Under the pieces are notes generated by a model. That model saw nothing but the letters and a program-made list of their open reading frames with translations. It had not been told where the DNA came from and made no database searches. A stretch of 64,000 bases of DNA from WLMZ01 sp043753895. Its GTDB lineage: Bacteria; Actinomycetota; Acidimicrobiia; Acidimicrobiales; Ilumatobacteraceae. Shown one piece after another: positions 1 to 9,288 of this stretch; the stretch's first letter is position 1, and each line of letters begins with the position of its first letter. Location: the NCBI GenBank assembly GCA_043753895.1, contig JAYUWK010000146.1, positions 62,001 to 126,000 of the forward strand, in the 5' to 3' direction. A program made the position numbers and the translations under genes.

Positions 1-590
1 AGTTCGTCGGCTGTCACCGAAGCGATGAACTCGCCGAACGTCGCAGCCCGCTGAGCGCGGACGGCGCGCACTTCGTCGTAGTCGGGGTCAGCCGTGACAT
101 CGCGGCCCGGCCAGGGGTAATCGTTCGATCCGACGTTTGGAAGGATAATCGGGTGCATCTCGACATGGCCCAGCACAGGCAGCGTGAACCACTTGTCCAT
201 CGCCATCACCAGGTGGCGCAACGTCTGAATAAACGACCACTCGCCGTCGACGGACTGGCGGCGCTGCTCGTCGGTCAACGCGTCGGCTCGGGTCAGCGCA
301 TCGACCCATTGCGCCTCGAGCAGACCCCACGCGTCAATCGCGGCAGCACTGTCCTTCGGCGTGAGCATCGATCGCAGTGGATACCAACGGTCGCCCTGGT
401 TGACGAAATCGGTGACGTCGACGCCGTTGATGACCAGGCGGTCGATCACGCCGTCGATTGCGACGTCCTTGAGCATCACGTGGAACATCGTTGAGCCGGA
501 GAAGTCGGCGTCGCGGAAGTGGACGTTCTTGAGATACACCCCCCAGAACACCGAATCGGTGAGGTCCTGGTCCTCGAACTCCTGTCGCAT
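1..590 (-). CDS. DinB-like protein with N-terminal pentapeptide-like segment (partial)
   Basis: An open frame starts at an ATG at 590 on the minus strand and runs off the window's left end without a stop, so the C-terminus is missing. About 196 residues are visible. The N-terminus (about residues 15-45) has pentapeptide-like spacing (FRDADFSG, then VAIDGV). The rest resembles DinB/DUF664 four-helix proteins, including a TLRHLVMAMDKWF helix whose His sits where DinB proteins bind metal. DinB-like actinobacterial proteins are often thiol-dependent or uncharacterised metal enzymes, and no substrate can be named here. It lies 64 bp beyond mscL and is read in the same direction. Confidence 0.7.
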   Translation of the reverse strand, partial: MRQEFEDQDLTDSVFWGVYLKNVHFRDADFSGSTMFHVMLKDVAIDGVIDRLVINGVDVTDFVNQGDRWYPLRSMLTPKDSAAAIDAWGLLEAQWVDALTRADALTDEQRRQSVDGEWSFIQTLRHLVMAMDKWFTLPVLGHVEMHPIILPNVGSNDYPWPGRDVTADPDYDEVRAVRAQRAATFGEFIASVTADE

Positions 591-654
591 ATGGGTCCTC
601 CATCTCAACTGGCGCCGTGACCGGCTGGTCGGGCATCGACGTACTGGCCGGGCC

Positions 655-1083
655 CTATGCGTGGTCTGGCTGGTCCGTCCCGCAATATTTGCACTTTGTG
701 GCGGCTGGGGGCAGGTCGTCGGACAAGCACGCCGGGCAGGTCTTCACCGGCGTCGGTGCGCCGAACACGGTGATGCCTCGTTTTGCGGAGATGGCCTTGT
801 ACGGAATCACGATGACGAAATACAACACGGCCATGAACACGATGAAGTAGATGACCGCAGAGATGAATGAACCGAAATCCATGAAGGTTTTCGCGTTGGC
901 GGATTGACCGAGTTGTATACCCAACCCTGCTGAGCCTTTGCCCTGGAGGCGGTTCAGTAAGGGTGTGATGAGAAAGTCGGTGAATGCCTTGATCAGACCG
1001 CTGAAGGCCAGTGCGGCCATCAAGCCGATTGCGATCACGATCACGTCACCACGCAGTAGGAAGTTCTTGAAACCTTTCACCAT
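655..1083 (-). CDS. mscL: Large-conductance mechanosensitive channel MscL with C-terminal zinc ribbon
   Basis: The 142-residue protein begins with the MscL signature (GFKNFLLRGDVIVIAIG). It has two membrane helices (about 15-45 and 70-95), the fold of the pentameric channel that releases solutes on hypo-osmotic shock. The tail (about 115-142) carries two Cys pairs (CPAC and CKYC) spaced as a zinc ribbon, which the Escherichia coli protein lacks. An AAGGAG ribosome-binding site lies 8 bases before the ATG. The gene is divergent from the GNAT gene. Confidence 0.95.
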   Translation of the reverse strand: MVKGFKNFLLRGDVIVIAIGLMAALAFSGLIKAFTDFLITPLLNRLQGKGSAGLGIQLGQSANAKTFMDFGSFISAVIYFIVFMAVLYFVIVIPYKAISAKRGITVFGAPTPVKTCPACLSDDLPPAATKCKYCGTDQPDHA

Positions 1084-1226
1084 TGAAGTGTCTCCTTCTT
1101 AAGTCGTGCAGGAACGTAGGATTCCGTGCGAATTCTAAGCACATTCGCAGGCATGCAAACGCGGACCACCCGCCGCGCTTCCTCGGACCGCTCGACATCG
1201 TCGACGTGTCGCGCGATTCTGTCCCC

Positions 1227-1691
1227 ATGCCAGCGTTCGAGATTCGCGCCGCCCGTCTCGACGATGTTGCGGTTGTGGATGAGTTTTTTCGTCGGTCCTC
1301 ATTGTCGAACTCGGGTGATAGACCCGTGCTGCTGGCGAATCCCGCTGCGTTGGTCTTTGAGGACGTATCAGTTCGGGAGCAACGAACTCGGGTCGCCCTG
1401 AGCGGTGAACGCATCGTCGGGTTCGCGACAAGTCGCCCGGTTGGCAACATCGACGAGCTCGATGACCTGTTCGTCGACCCCGATTGGATGCGCCGCGGCG
1501 TCGCTCGCGCACTCATTGTCGATGTCGCCGCGATCGCTCGAGCCCGAGGCGCTCGTCGCGTCGAAGTGACCGCGAACGGCCACGCGCTCGCGTTCTACAT
1601 CGCTTCCGGTTTCATCCTGGACAACACGGCGGAAACCGAGTTCGGACCCGGGTACCGAATGCATCTCGTTGTTGCGGTGCAGCCCGCCTGA
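1227..1691 (+). CDS. GNAT-family N-acetyltransferase
   Basis: The 154-residue protein starts at ATG 1227 with an N-terminal GNAT strand (FEIRAARLDDVAVVDEFF). The acetyl-CoA-binding motif is LFVDPDWMRRGVARALI (about residues 83-99), with the expected loop and following helix. The C-terminal half has the usual ALAFYIASGF motif. The acceptor substrate is unknown. An upstream in-frame ATG at 1083 exists, but the fold begins at 1227. Its 3' end is convergent with the GrpB-like gene, whose open frame continues antisense through it. Confidence 0.85.
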   Translation: MPAFEIRAARLDDVAVVDEFFRRSSLSNSGDRPVLLANPAALVFEDVSVREQRTRVALSGERIVGFATSRPVGNIDELDDLFVDPDWMRRGVARALIVDVAAIARARGARRVEVTANGHALAFYIASGFILDNTAETEFGPGYRMHLVVAVQPA

Positions 1692-2312
1692 GCTTCGGAG
1701 GCACGCCATGCCTGTTCGATCTCGACGACCTCGATAACGGGAGTCCTGGAAGCAGGCCGACGGCACGCGATACGACTCGATGATCGACTTGCGGTCGGTG
1801 TACGTCGTCCGATCATTCCCGACTTCTAGGGCCACTTGCTCCTTTACCGCCTCGTACTTGGCGCGAGCCTTGGCGCTTCGGCGAAGGAGGTCTCTGAACA
1901 ACAGGTACTTGCGCCACTGCTCGCCGTCGAACTCAACGACATGGGCGTGTGCAACGCGGTGCGACGGCCTGGCCTTCAGCACGAACACTTGGCCGCCGTT
2001 CGCGCCGGCATCGCCTCGGTAGATCCACCCTGCAGCCTCGAAAAGTTCGCTTACCGGAGGTAGTTCTTGGTCAGCGGCGACGCCCACGGCGATGTCGATG
2101 ATCGGCTTCGCAAGCAGCCCGTTCACCGACGATGAACCGATCTGCTCCACCCCAGACGCCACGCCGACGAGTCGGGCCGCGACGTCGTCGCATAGCCGCC
2201 GCCCCGCCTCGATCCAACGTTCGTCGGTGCGGTCCAGCCGAAGAACGTGATAGTCGAGGCCCAGTCCAACACCCGTGAGCCAATCCACGCCCCTATCTTG
2301 CTTGACAACCAT
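1368..2312 (-). CDS. GrpB/UPF0157-family protein with long read-through tail
   Basis: The recognisable domain occupies roughly residues 15-180, about 2270 to 1770. It carries the family's VEQIGSSSVNGLLAKPIIDI core (nucleotidyltransferase-like fold), a WRKYLLFRDLLRR helix and a final TYTDRKSIIESY helix. The family is related to CoaE C-terminal extensions and has no established reaction. The frame then continues about 130 codons, antisense to the GNAT gene, with no family resemblance. Either the normal stop was lost or a frameshift lies near 1770. The start is uncertain: ATG 2312 was chosen, with GTG 2270 nearer the conserved region. Confidence 0.7.
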   Translation of the reverse strand: MVVKQDRGVDWLTGVGLGLDYHVLRLDRTDERWIEAGRRLCDDVAARLVGVASGVEQIGSSSVNGLLAKPIIDIAVGVAADQELPPVSELFEAAGWIYRGDAGANGGQVFVLKARPSHRVAHAHVVEFDGEQWRKYLLFRDLLRRSAKARAKYEAVKEQVALEVGNDRTTYTDRKSIIESYRVPSACFQDSRYRGRRDRTGMACLRSSGGLHRNNEMHSVPGSELGFRRVVQDETGSDVERERVAVRGHFDATSASGSSDRGDIDNECASDAAAHPIGVDEQVIELVDVANRATCREPDDAFTAQGDPSSLLPN

Positions 2313-2500
2313 CCAGTCGCAGCGCGATCGGCGAGGCACTGGTGCTGATCTGTCGATCCGCAACGTCGCTCAGAAACGGTCGCGGTTATTCCGGTAATCG
2401 GGGGCGACTATCCGAACGCGCCGTCTCGAGCCGGCAGTGCCTCACGCTTGAGCGCATACACCTCGGGCACTCGTCGCGCTGAACCCGTCGGATACGGCGA

Positions 2501-3091
2501 CTACGGACCTTTGATCGCCGCGACCAGCGAACCGGTGCGGATCGCGGTCACCACCACACAGACGACGCGATCAGTGCGTTTGCTCGAGATGAGGTAGCCG
2601 GCTTGGGCATCAGCGGCGTTGGCAACTGCGGAGAGAATGGCCGGCGCCACGTCGGTGCGGCAGATGCGCACGAGTTCGGGATCGGCGAGATCTTGAGCCG
2701 AGTTGGTCAGGGTCATGATGACCGCGGTGTCACCGATGGCGTAGACCTCGCGCGTATGGGGCTTCGCGCACTCGACCGTGGTGAGCTTGGTGACCGTTGT
2801 CGCCTCCGGCAGGTCGAGGCAGTCGCCCACTTTGAGCGCGGTGAAATCAGGACCGCTTGATCCCGACGACATGAGTCGGAACGCAATCGCCGCCACGACG
2901 ACCGCCCAGACGATCAGTGACCGGCGGTGGCGCCTCAACCACGTCGTCGGCTCCGGCGTCGTCGTGGGCGGACTCGGGATCTCGATGGTCGGCGAGGGCC
3001 GTCGCGTGGTCGACCCGGACCACCGCGCAGGGTTGGCATTGGATCCAGCGGCGGAACCCGTCATTGGATCTGGGATCGTCGGGTCGCTCAT
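2501..3091 (-). CDS. Membrane-anchored septum-formation-domain protein
   Basis: The 196-residue protein has a Pro/Thr-rich cytoplasmic N-terminus, one membrane helix (about 58-76, SLIVWAVVVAAIAFRL), and an exported domain resembling the Septum_form/DUF4190-associated family. The domain shows LKVGDCLDLPE, then VECAKPHTREVYAI, and later Cys residues likely paired with the first. Related actinobacterial proteins are cell-envelope proteins with little functional data. Its ATG overlaps the malQ stop by 4 bp (ATGA), implying translational coupling downstream of malQ. Confidence 0.7.
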   Translation of the reverse strand: MSDPTIPDPMTGSAAGSNANPARWSGSTTRRPSPTIEIPSPPTTTPEPTTWLRRHRRSLIVWAVVVAAIAFRLMSSGSSGPDFTALKVGDCLDLPEATTVTKLTTVECAKPHTREVYAIGDTAVIMTLTNSAQDLADPELVRICRTDVAPAILSAVANAADAQAGYLISSKRTDRVVCVVVTAIRTGSLVAAIKGP

Positions 3092-4797
3092 GTCGGCTCA
3101 GGTCGGTCACGGAGCTGTCCGGTTGCGACCGTCGTGAAATTGATCGCGTCGACCGACGTCGGGAGTCGGCGGCGCCAGTTCGATCCACCTACCGTTCCTG
3201 GCAGGTTCGGTCGCTCCGCAGCGGCGCACACATCGTCCATCGACAGCAACCGCAGTGCCGGGGGTGAGGCGATGAGGGCCGCATGGATGTGCTCGATGAC
3301 GTCGTCGATGGTCTCGCTCTCGGAGATGGCGCGAAGCCGTTCGAGCTGTTCGCTGTTTCCATCGGTGCCCGCCAACACGCCGGCGATGGTGGGTAGATCG
3401 TGGGTGGTCACGGTTGCGAGTGATCCGGCCGGCCACTGCGCTGGCGGTTCCGGCTCGAACCACAGGACGCGGGTGCCTGCGATCGCGCGGGCGCCAAGGG
3501 CCTGGCGCACGCCATCGGCGACGGTGCCCAGATCCTCGCCTATCACGAACACGCCGGCGCGGGTGGCCTCGAGGCAGACAATGGCCAGCAACTCGTCCGC
3601 TGGAAACTCGACGTATGCGCCGTCTGTCGCTGGCATTCCTGCCGGCACCCAATACTGACGAAACAGTCCCATCACATGGTCGATGCGCAGACCATCGACG
3701 CTGCGCAAAGCTGCGCGCAGCGTGGCGATGAAAGGCTGGTAACAGGCTTTGCGTAGACGCCACGGAACGAATGCCGGGATACCCCACTCCTGGCCGAGCG
3801 TGTTAAACGGATCGGGCGGGGCGCCGATTCTCACGTCGAGCGCAAGCACATCCTGATACTCCCAGGCATCGGCGCCGTTCGGGGCGAAGCCCACCGCTAG
3901 ATCGCCGATGAGAGCGACGCCACATGAGCGCACATCAGTCAGTTGCTCGTGGAGGATCTCCTGACACCACTGATGGAAGCCTGCGCGATGTGCAAACTCG
4001 CGGTCGGCGCGCAGGCGCGCGGTGATGACTCCAACATCGAGTCGGCGCAGCTCTTGTGGCCAGCGTCGCCATTCGGGGCCGAACTCATCGCAGAGGGCGT
4101 TCCAGAGTGCGACTGAATTGGGCAGGGGCGTGGGCGAGGTCGAACGCGCGCAGCGCTGTTCGAGCGCGTTGCGCTTCGCTGTCCACACCTGATCGCGATC
4201 GACGAGATCGTCCGGTGTGCATCGCAGGCGCGCTGGTGGCGGATCCGCCATCGCGAGAAGTAATGGATTCCAAGCGCGACGACTGCTCGGGTAGTAAGGG
4301 CTGTGCTCTTGAGGATTGGTGGGAGCGGCTTGATGCAGGGGGCTGATCAATATGGCGCCGCCGCCGTTGTCGACGAGTGACGATGCGAGCGTTTTCACAT
4401 CGGCGAGGTCGCCGATGCCCCACGACCGGTCGCTCCACAATGCGTACACCTGCGCCGTCACACCCCACATCTCGGGAATTGGAGGACAGTTGACGGGATG
4501 CACCACAAGATGGGTTATCGGACCGTCGGCGAGTGGTCGCAGCACGTGATAACCGAGGGGGAGATCGTCCGGCAAGGAGTCGAGTTCACCGAGATCGGTT
4601 CCATCCTCGAGGACGAGGCGACAGCGGTCCCACAGCGTGTGTGTCTCGCCGGCCTCGAGAAACCACATCCCCGGCCCGGGCTCCGGTTCGCCCATAGCGA
4701 CACGCAGGCGGTCGCGGGCAAGATCGCTGACCTGATGCCAATCGCCCGCGAGATCGAAGTAGCCGTCGCTGATTCCCCACTCGTCGTGCACTCGCAC
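3088..4797 (-). CDS. malQ: 4-alpha-glucanotransferase (amylomaltase)
   Basis: The 569-residue GH77 enzyme transfers alpha-1,4-glucan segments between maltodextrins or glycogen in the cytoplasm. Visible GH77 landmarks are WGIGDLADV, the IGDLAVGFAPNGAD region, the nucleophile region RIDHVMGLFRQYW, the acid/base motif VIGEDLGTV and TTHDLPT with the third carboxylate. The C-terminal RPNLPGT loop is also present. It starts at GTG 4797. It is slightly longer than compact bacterial MalQ and shorter than the mycobacterial form. It is coupled to the following septum-domain gene and divergent from the gene at 4859. Confidence 0.93.
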   Translation of the reverse strand: MRVHDEWGISDGYFDLAGDWHQVSDLARDRLRVAMGEPEPGPGMWFLEAGETHTLWDRCRLVLEDGTDLGELDSLPDDLPLGYHVLRPLADGPITHLVVHPVNCPPIPEMWGVTAQVYALWSDRSWGIGDLADVKTLASSLVDNGGGAILISPLHQAAPTNPQEHSPYYPSSRRAWNPLLLAMADPPPARLRCTPDDLVDRDQVWTAKRNALEQRCARSTSPTPLPNSVALWNALCDEFGPEWRRWPQELRRLDVGVITARLRADREFAHRAGFHQWCQEILHEQLTDVRSCGVALIGDLAVGFAPNGADAWEYQDVLALDVRIGAPPDPFNTLGQEWGIPAFVPWRLRKACYQPFIATLRAALRSVDGLRIDHVMGLFRQYWVPAGMPATDGAYVEFPADELLAIVCLEATRAGVFVIGEDLGTVADGVRQALGARAIAGTRVLWFEPEPPAQWPAGSLATVTTHDLPTIAGVLAGTDGNSEQLERLRAISESETIDDVIEHIHAALIASPPALRLLSMDDVCAAAERPNLPGTVGGSNWRRRLPTSVDAINFTTVATGQLRDRPEPT

Positions 4798-4858
4798 AGT
4801 CTGGCGCGCATCTTCGGGAAGTCACCACTACAGCCACGGCCATTCGTAGACTGAGGCA

Positions 4859-5143
4859 GTGGGAACATGGCTGGTGGAGCGACGACTCAAGCAAGCAAGC
4901 GTGCGGCTTCGACAACTCCGCGAGGAACTCAACGTGATCGACGAACAGCTCGCGCATCTGTCTGACGAAGCCGACGACATGGGTTTGCGCTCGTTGGTGT
5001 CGGAGACGCCGGGCGCCTCGCACGACTTCCACCATGCGCAGGCCCATGCCGACGCGATGTCGAAGCACCGCCTCTACGTGGTGGAGTCCATCGCCGAACT
5101 CGAACGGCGCCAGGACCTGTTGCTCGACCGTATGGTCGGCTGA
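4859..5143 (+). CDS. Small conserved coiled-coil protein
   Basis: This 94-residue, highly charged protein begins at GTG 4859. Two helical stretches (about 5-40 and 65-92) show heptad-like Leu/Val spacing (RLKQASVRLRQLREEL), so a coiled coil is likely. There is no signal peptide or membrane segment. It precedes the ANTAR regulator by 74 bp on the same strand. No function is recognised. Confidence 0.6.
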   Translation: MGTWLVERRLKQASVRLRQLREELNVIDEQLAHLSDEADDMGLRSLVSETPGASHDFHHAQAHADAMSKHRLYVVESIAELERRQDLLLDRMVG

Positions 5144-5217
5144 CGCACGTTCGCGGCGGGCCTTCCGCGTGGTTGAATGGGTGATGAGGGACTGCCCGCT
5201 ACCGAAAGGACCGTTCT

Positions 5218-5793
5218 GTGACCATCCGTGTGGTGATCGCCGAAGATGAAGCCATCATCCGGCTCGACTTGAAAGAAACCCTCGAGGAAGAGGGCTACGA
5301 CGTCGTTGGCGAGACCGGCCGCGGCGACAAGGCCGTGGAACTGGTGCGCGAGCTGCGTCCTGATCTGGCCATCCTCGATATCAAGATGCCGGGCATGGAC
5401 GGCCTTGCGGCAGCGGCACTCATCAATGCCGAGCGCCTCTGTGGTGTACTGATCCTCACCGCGTTCAGTCAGCGCGAGATCATCGAACAGGCTCGCGATT
5501 CGGGAGCGCTGGCGTATCTCGTGAAGCCGTATCAGAAGAGCGATCTCATCCCAGCCATCGAAGTAGCGATCGGGCGCTTCCGTGAACTGCAGTCGCTCAG
5601 CGGCGAGGTCGATGCACTGGGCGAGCAACTGGAGTCGCGCAAGATCATTGATCGGGCCAAGGGCATCCTCGCCGACGAGTGCGGCCTCAAGGAGCAGGAA
5701 GCCTTCACGTTCCTGCAACGCACAGCGATGAGCGAACGCGGACGCATGCGCGATGTTGCCGAGCGTGTCATCGCCGGCACGCTTCGGCCGTAG
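5218..5793 (+). CDS. ANTAR-domain response regulator (PdtaR-like)
   Basis: The 191-residue protein has an N-terminal receiver domain with acidic pocket residues in VVIAEDEAIIRLDL, the phospho-acceptor Asp in LAILDIKMPGMDG, the Thr of LTAF and the Lys of VKPY. Its C-terminal ANTAR domain (KIIDRAKGILADECGLKEQEAF) binds paired RNA hairpins and acts as a transcription antiterminator when phosphorylated. This is the PdtaR architecture. The cognate kinase is not in this window. GTG 5218 is preceded by GAAAGGA. polA begins 8 bp after its stop, so the two may be co-transcribed. Confidence 0.92.
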   Translation: MTIRVVIAEDEAIIRLDLKETLEEEGYDVVGETGRGDKAVELVRELRPDLAILDIKMPGMDGLAAAALINAERLCGVLILTAFSQREIIEQARDSGALAYLVKPYQKSDLIPAIEVAIGRFRELQSLSGEVDALGEQLESRKIIDRAKGILADECGLKEQEAFTFLQRTAMSERGRMRDVAERVIAGTLRP

Positions 5794-5800
5794 GCGCTCC

Positions 5801-8461
5801 GTGGCGAAACTGCTGGTTCTCGACGGAAACTCACTGACGTACCGGGCGTTCTATGCCCTGCCCACCGATATGGCCACGGCTAGTGGGCAGGTCACCAATG
5901 CCGTGTTCGGCTTCACGTCGATGTTCATCAACCTCGTCAAGGAACACAAGCCCGATGGTGTGCTGGTGGCCTTCGATCGCCCTGAGCCGACCTTTCGTCA
6001 CTACGCCAATCCGCAATACAAGGCGCAGCGCGAAGCCGCCCCTGACATCCTTCGCCAACAGATGGGTCTGGTGCGCGAGGTCCTCGCCGCGCTCGATGTA
6101 ACCGCCATCGACCTGGTGGGTTTCGAGGCCGACGACATCATCGGCACCGTTGCGCAGCAGATCAAAGAGCGCGGGGACGACGTCATCATCGTCACCGGCG
6201 ATCGCGACAGCTACCAGCTCGTCAGCGATCCGCATGTGCGCGTGCTGTACAACAAGCGCGGCGTCAGTGAATACGCGCTGTACGACGAAGCCGGCATTTT
6301 CGAAAAGACGGGTGTCACCCCCGCCCAGTACCCGGAATACGCAGCGCTTCGCGGCGACAGCAGCGACAACCTTCCGGGTGTGCCCGGCGTTGGCGAAAAG
6401 ACAGCGGCCAAGCTCATCACCACCTACGGCAATCTCGATGGCATCTTCGCCAACGTCGATCAGCAGACCCCGAAGCTGAAGGAATCGTTGATCCAGAACG
6501 AGGCCCTCGCCCGCTTGAACCATGAACTCATGGTGGTGCGCTGCGATGCGCCCATCGAGGTCGACTACGACTCGCTCGGGTTCACGCCGCGCACCGACGA
6601 GGTGCAGCGGCTGTTCGAGTTCCTCGAGTTCCGTTCGCTGCTCGATCGCCTCAACGACGCGCTCGCATCCATCGGCCTACAGGGTGCTGCGGTGACATCA
6701 GCTGAAGTGCTGGAGGCCGAACTTGCGATCAGCGCCTCGCCGCAGGAGTCATTGGCGGTCCTGCAGCGCCTACCGCGTCTCGACCTCGCCGCGCGTTGGC
6801 TCGGCGAACCGGGCCGGGGCGAACTGCTCGGGTTCGGCATCGTGCTCGACGCCGATACAGCCGAATGCGTGTGGATCCCGGTCGATCATCTCAGCGACAG
6901 TGGGGTCGGTGCAGCGCTCACGTCGCATCCCAACGTGCGTGGGCACAACGTGAAAGCGGCGATGCGTTGGATGTTCGGCCACGCACTCGATCTGCGTGGG
7001 CTGGTGCTCGATACAGCAATCGCTGCATACCTCATCGACCCTTCCGAATCACGCTACGCGGTGGCCGATCTCCTCGAGAAGTACACCGCCTTCCGGTTCC
7101 CTACCGACGAGCCCGGAGCGCGCGGGCAGCTCGACTTCGGCGACAGCGGCGTCGACGAACCAAAACGCGCAGCCCGCGAGGCTCTGGCCGTGTCGCGACT
7201 GGCCGACGCGCTGCACGAGGCGCTCGAATTGCAGGGAATGGGCGATCTCTACGCGTCGATCGAGAACCCGCTGGTGCGCATCCTGGCGAAGATGGAACAC
7301 GTCGGTATTGCCGTCGATGCCGACGAACTTCGTCAGCTGGGCAACCGATTGTCCTCCGAAGCGCGGCGCCTTGCGGTGGTGCTGCAGCAGGTCGTTGGTC
7401 GTGCCTTCAACCTGAACTCGCCGGTGCAATTGCGCGAGATCCTCTATACCGAACGCGGGTTGGCGCCAGGGAAGAAGACCAAGACCGGCTTCTCCACCGA
7501 TGCCGCGACGCTCGAGAAACTGCGCGATCAATGGCCGGAGTTCATCGACCCGCTGATGCAATACCGCGAGGTGGAGAAGTTGCGCAGCACCTACGGCGAG
7601 GGCTTGCTCAACGAGGTCGCGGCCGATGGACGCATTCACGCGACCTTCAATCAGACGGTGGCGCGCACCGGTCGGCTCAGTAGCGACCAGCCCAATCTGC
7701 ACAACATCCCGGTCCGGTCCGAAGAAGGTCGCCAGTTCCGTAAGGCGTTCGTTCCCGGTCCGGGTTGTGTGCTGCTGGTTGCCGACTACAACCAGATCGA
7801 ACTGCGCTGCATCGCCCACCTGGCGGCCGACCCCGGGCTCATCCATGCCTTTGCGAGCGGGCAGGACATCCACAATGCCACTGCGGCGCGTGTGTTCAAC
7901 GTCGATCCGAGCGACGTCACGCTGGATCAACGATCGAAAGCAAAGATGGTGTCCTACGGGCTGGCGTACGGCATGGAGGCGTATGGCCTCGGCCAGCGTC
8001 TCGGCATCGCCACCGATGAGGCATCGATCATCCTGAATGCCTACTTCGAAGCGTTCCCCAAGGTCCGCGCGTACATGGATGCCACCGTCAAGGAGGCTCG
8101 AGCCCGTGGCTTCACCGAGACACTATTCGGTCGCCGCCGCCCAATACCCGAACTCAGCAATTCCAACTTCCGCATCCGTCAGGCGGGTGAGCGGCAAGCC
8201 ATGAATGCCGGGATTCAAGGCCTCGCCGCTGATGTGTTCAAGGTTGCATTGGTGCGCATCGACGACGCGCTCGAGCGCGGTAGCTACGCGAGCCAGGTCA
8301 TTCTGCAGGTGCATGACGAAGTACTGGTCGAGGTTCCCGAGGCCGAACGAGAAGTCGTCGGTCCGTTGATCATTGACATCATGCGCAACGCAGCGCAGCT
8401 CGATGTGGCCCTCGAAGTGAACGTGAGCTGGGGCCAGAGCTGGGCCGCAGCGAAAGGCTAG
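5801..8461 (+). CDS. polA: DNA polymerase I
   Basis: The 886-residue repair and Okazaki-fragment polymerase starts at GTG 5801 (LLVLDGNSLTYRAFYALP). The 5'-3' nuclease domain spans about 1-290 (FEADDIIGT, GDRDSYQLV, LRGDSSDNLPGVPGVG). The middle domain has no visible DxE exonuclease motif, so proofreading is probably absent, as in Taq and mycobacterial Pol I. The polymerase domain shows motif A (DYNQIELR, Asp about 662), the O helix with Tyr in KMVSYGLAYG, and motif C HDE at about 838-840. The in-frame ATG at 5753 lies inside the preceding gene and is rejected. Confidence 0.97.
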   Translation: MAKLLVLDGNSLTYRAFYALPTDMATASGQVTNAVFGFTSMFINLVKEHKPDGVLVAFDRPEPTFRHYANPQYKAQREAAPDILRQQMGLVREVLAALDVTAIDLVGFEADDIIGTVAQQIKERGDDVIIVTGDRDSYQLVSDPHVRVLYNKRGVSEYALYDEAGIFEKTGVTPAQYPEYAALRGDSSDNLPGVPGVGEKTAAKLITTYGNLDGIFANVDQQTPKLKESLIQNEALARLNHELMVVRCDAPIEVDYDSLGFTPRTDEVQRLFEFLEFRSLLDRLNDALASIGLQGAAVTSAEVLEAELAISASPQESLAVLQRLPRLDLAARWLGEPGRGELLGFGIVLDADTAECVWIPVDHLSDSGVGAALTSHPNVRGHNVKAAMRWMFGHALDLRGLVLDTAIAAYLIDPSESRYAVADLLEKYTAFRFPTDEPGARGQLDFGDSGVDEPKRAAREALAVSRLADALHEALELQGMGDLYASIENPLVRILAKMEHVGIAVDADELRQLGNRLSSEARRLAVVLQQVVGRAFNLNSPVQLREILYTERGLAPGKKTKTGFSTDAATLEKLRDQWPEFIDPLMQYREVEKLRSTYGEGLLNEVAADGRIHATFNQTVARTGRLSSDQPNLHNIPVRSEEGRQFRKAFVPGPGCVLLVADYNQIELRCIAHLAADPGLIHAFASGQDIHNATAARVFNVDPSDVTLDQRSKAKMVSYGLAYGMEAYGLGQRLGIATDEASIILNAYFEAFPKVRAYMDATVKEARARGFTETLFGRRRPIPELSNSNFRIRQAGERQAMNAGIQGLAADVFKVALVRIDDALERGSYASQVILQVHDEVLVEVPEAEREVVGPLIIDIMRNAAQLDVALEVNVSWGQSWAAAKG

Positions 8462-8463
8462 CG

Positions 8464-9210
8464 ATGAGCAATGTGGTGCCAACGGATGGGCACTGGTTCG
8501 AGCCCATCGCCGAGCACATGGGCCCCGCCTACCTGCGTTACTCGTTCACCAAGGGAACCGTGCAGGAGGTCGAGCATCTCGTCGGGGCGTTGTCGCTGCA
8601 ACCGGGCATGCGTGTGCTCGACGTCGGCTGCGGCCCTGGTCGTCACTCTCTCGAACTCGCCCGCCGCGGCATCACCGTGCATGGCGTCGACATCAGCCAG
8701 GCGTTTATCGACCTAGCCGCCAAGGGCGCGCCCGACTACGCGACCTTCGCACGATGCGACGCCAGATCACTACAATTCACGGCCGAGTTCGATGCGGTGA
8801 TCTGCCTATGTCAAGGCGCGTTCGGTCTGATGACCGCGAACGGCGACGACGTGTCGGTGCTGGCGGGGATGGCCCGTGCGCTCAGACCAGGCGGACGCCT
8901 GGCGCTCAGCGCATTCAACGCCTATTTCGCCGTGAAATACCACGGGGCTGCCAGCTTCGACGCTGCCTCCGGGGTGAGCCACGAACGTACCGAGGTGCGC
9001 AATCCCGCGGGGGAGGCAGTGGAGGTGGATCTGTGGACCGGGTGTTACACGCCCCGCGAGCTGCGCCTGATGCTCGCAGGTGCCGGTTTCTCGGTCGACG
9101 TAATCAGCAGTGTGGAGCCCGGAAAGTACGGAGTCGAGGTGCCCTCTGTCGAGTCACCTGAATTCCTCGTGCTGGCGACGCGCCTTGGTGACGAATTCCC
9201 AGCGTGCTGA
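8464..9210 (+). CDS. Class I SAM-dependent methyltransferase
   Basis: The 248-residue Rossmann methyltransferase has motif I VLDVGCGPGRHSLELA (about 57-72) and the acidic ribose-binding loop VHGVDIS. Motif IV is AVICLCQGAFGL and post-motif is LRPGGRLALSAFN. The substrate cannot be told from sequence. It begins 2 bp after the polA stop, so it is likely co-transcribed with polA. Confidence 0.85.
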   Translation: MSNVVPTDGHWFEPIAEHMGPAYLRYSFTKGTVQEVEHLVGALSLQPGMRVLDVGCGPGRHSLELARRGITVHGVDISQAFIDLAAKGAPDYATFARCDARSLQFTAEFDAVICLCQGAFGLMTANGDDVSVLAGMARALRPGGRLALSAFNAYFAVKYHGAASFDAASGVSHERTEVRNPAGEAVEVDLWTGCYTPRELRLMLAGAGFSVDVISSVEPGKYGVEVPSVESPEFLVLATRLGDEFPAC

Positions 9211-9288
9211 TAACATCGCACGAGCGCCATGGTCGGACAGCCGACCGATGACCGCTGTCTCCATCCACCTCTGAAAGCGAATACCTCC

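Noticed and set aside
2685..2700. Depletion of AGATCT as evidence for the BglII-like system
   Set aside because: The site occurs several times in the window, so avoidance is not supported and no count was attempted.
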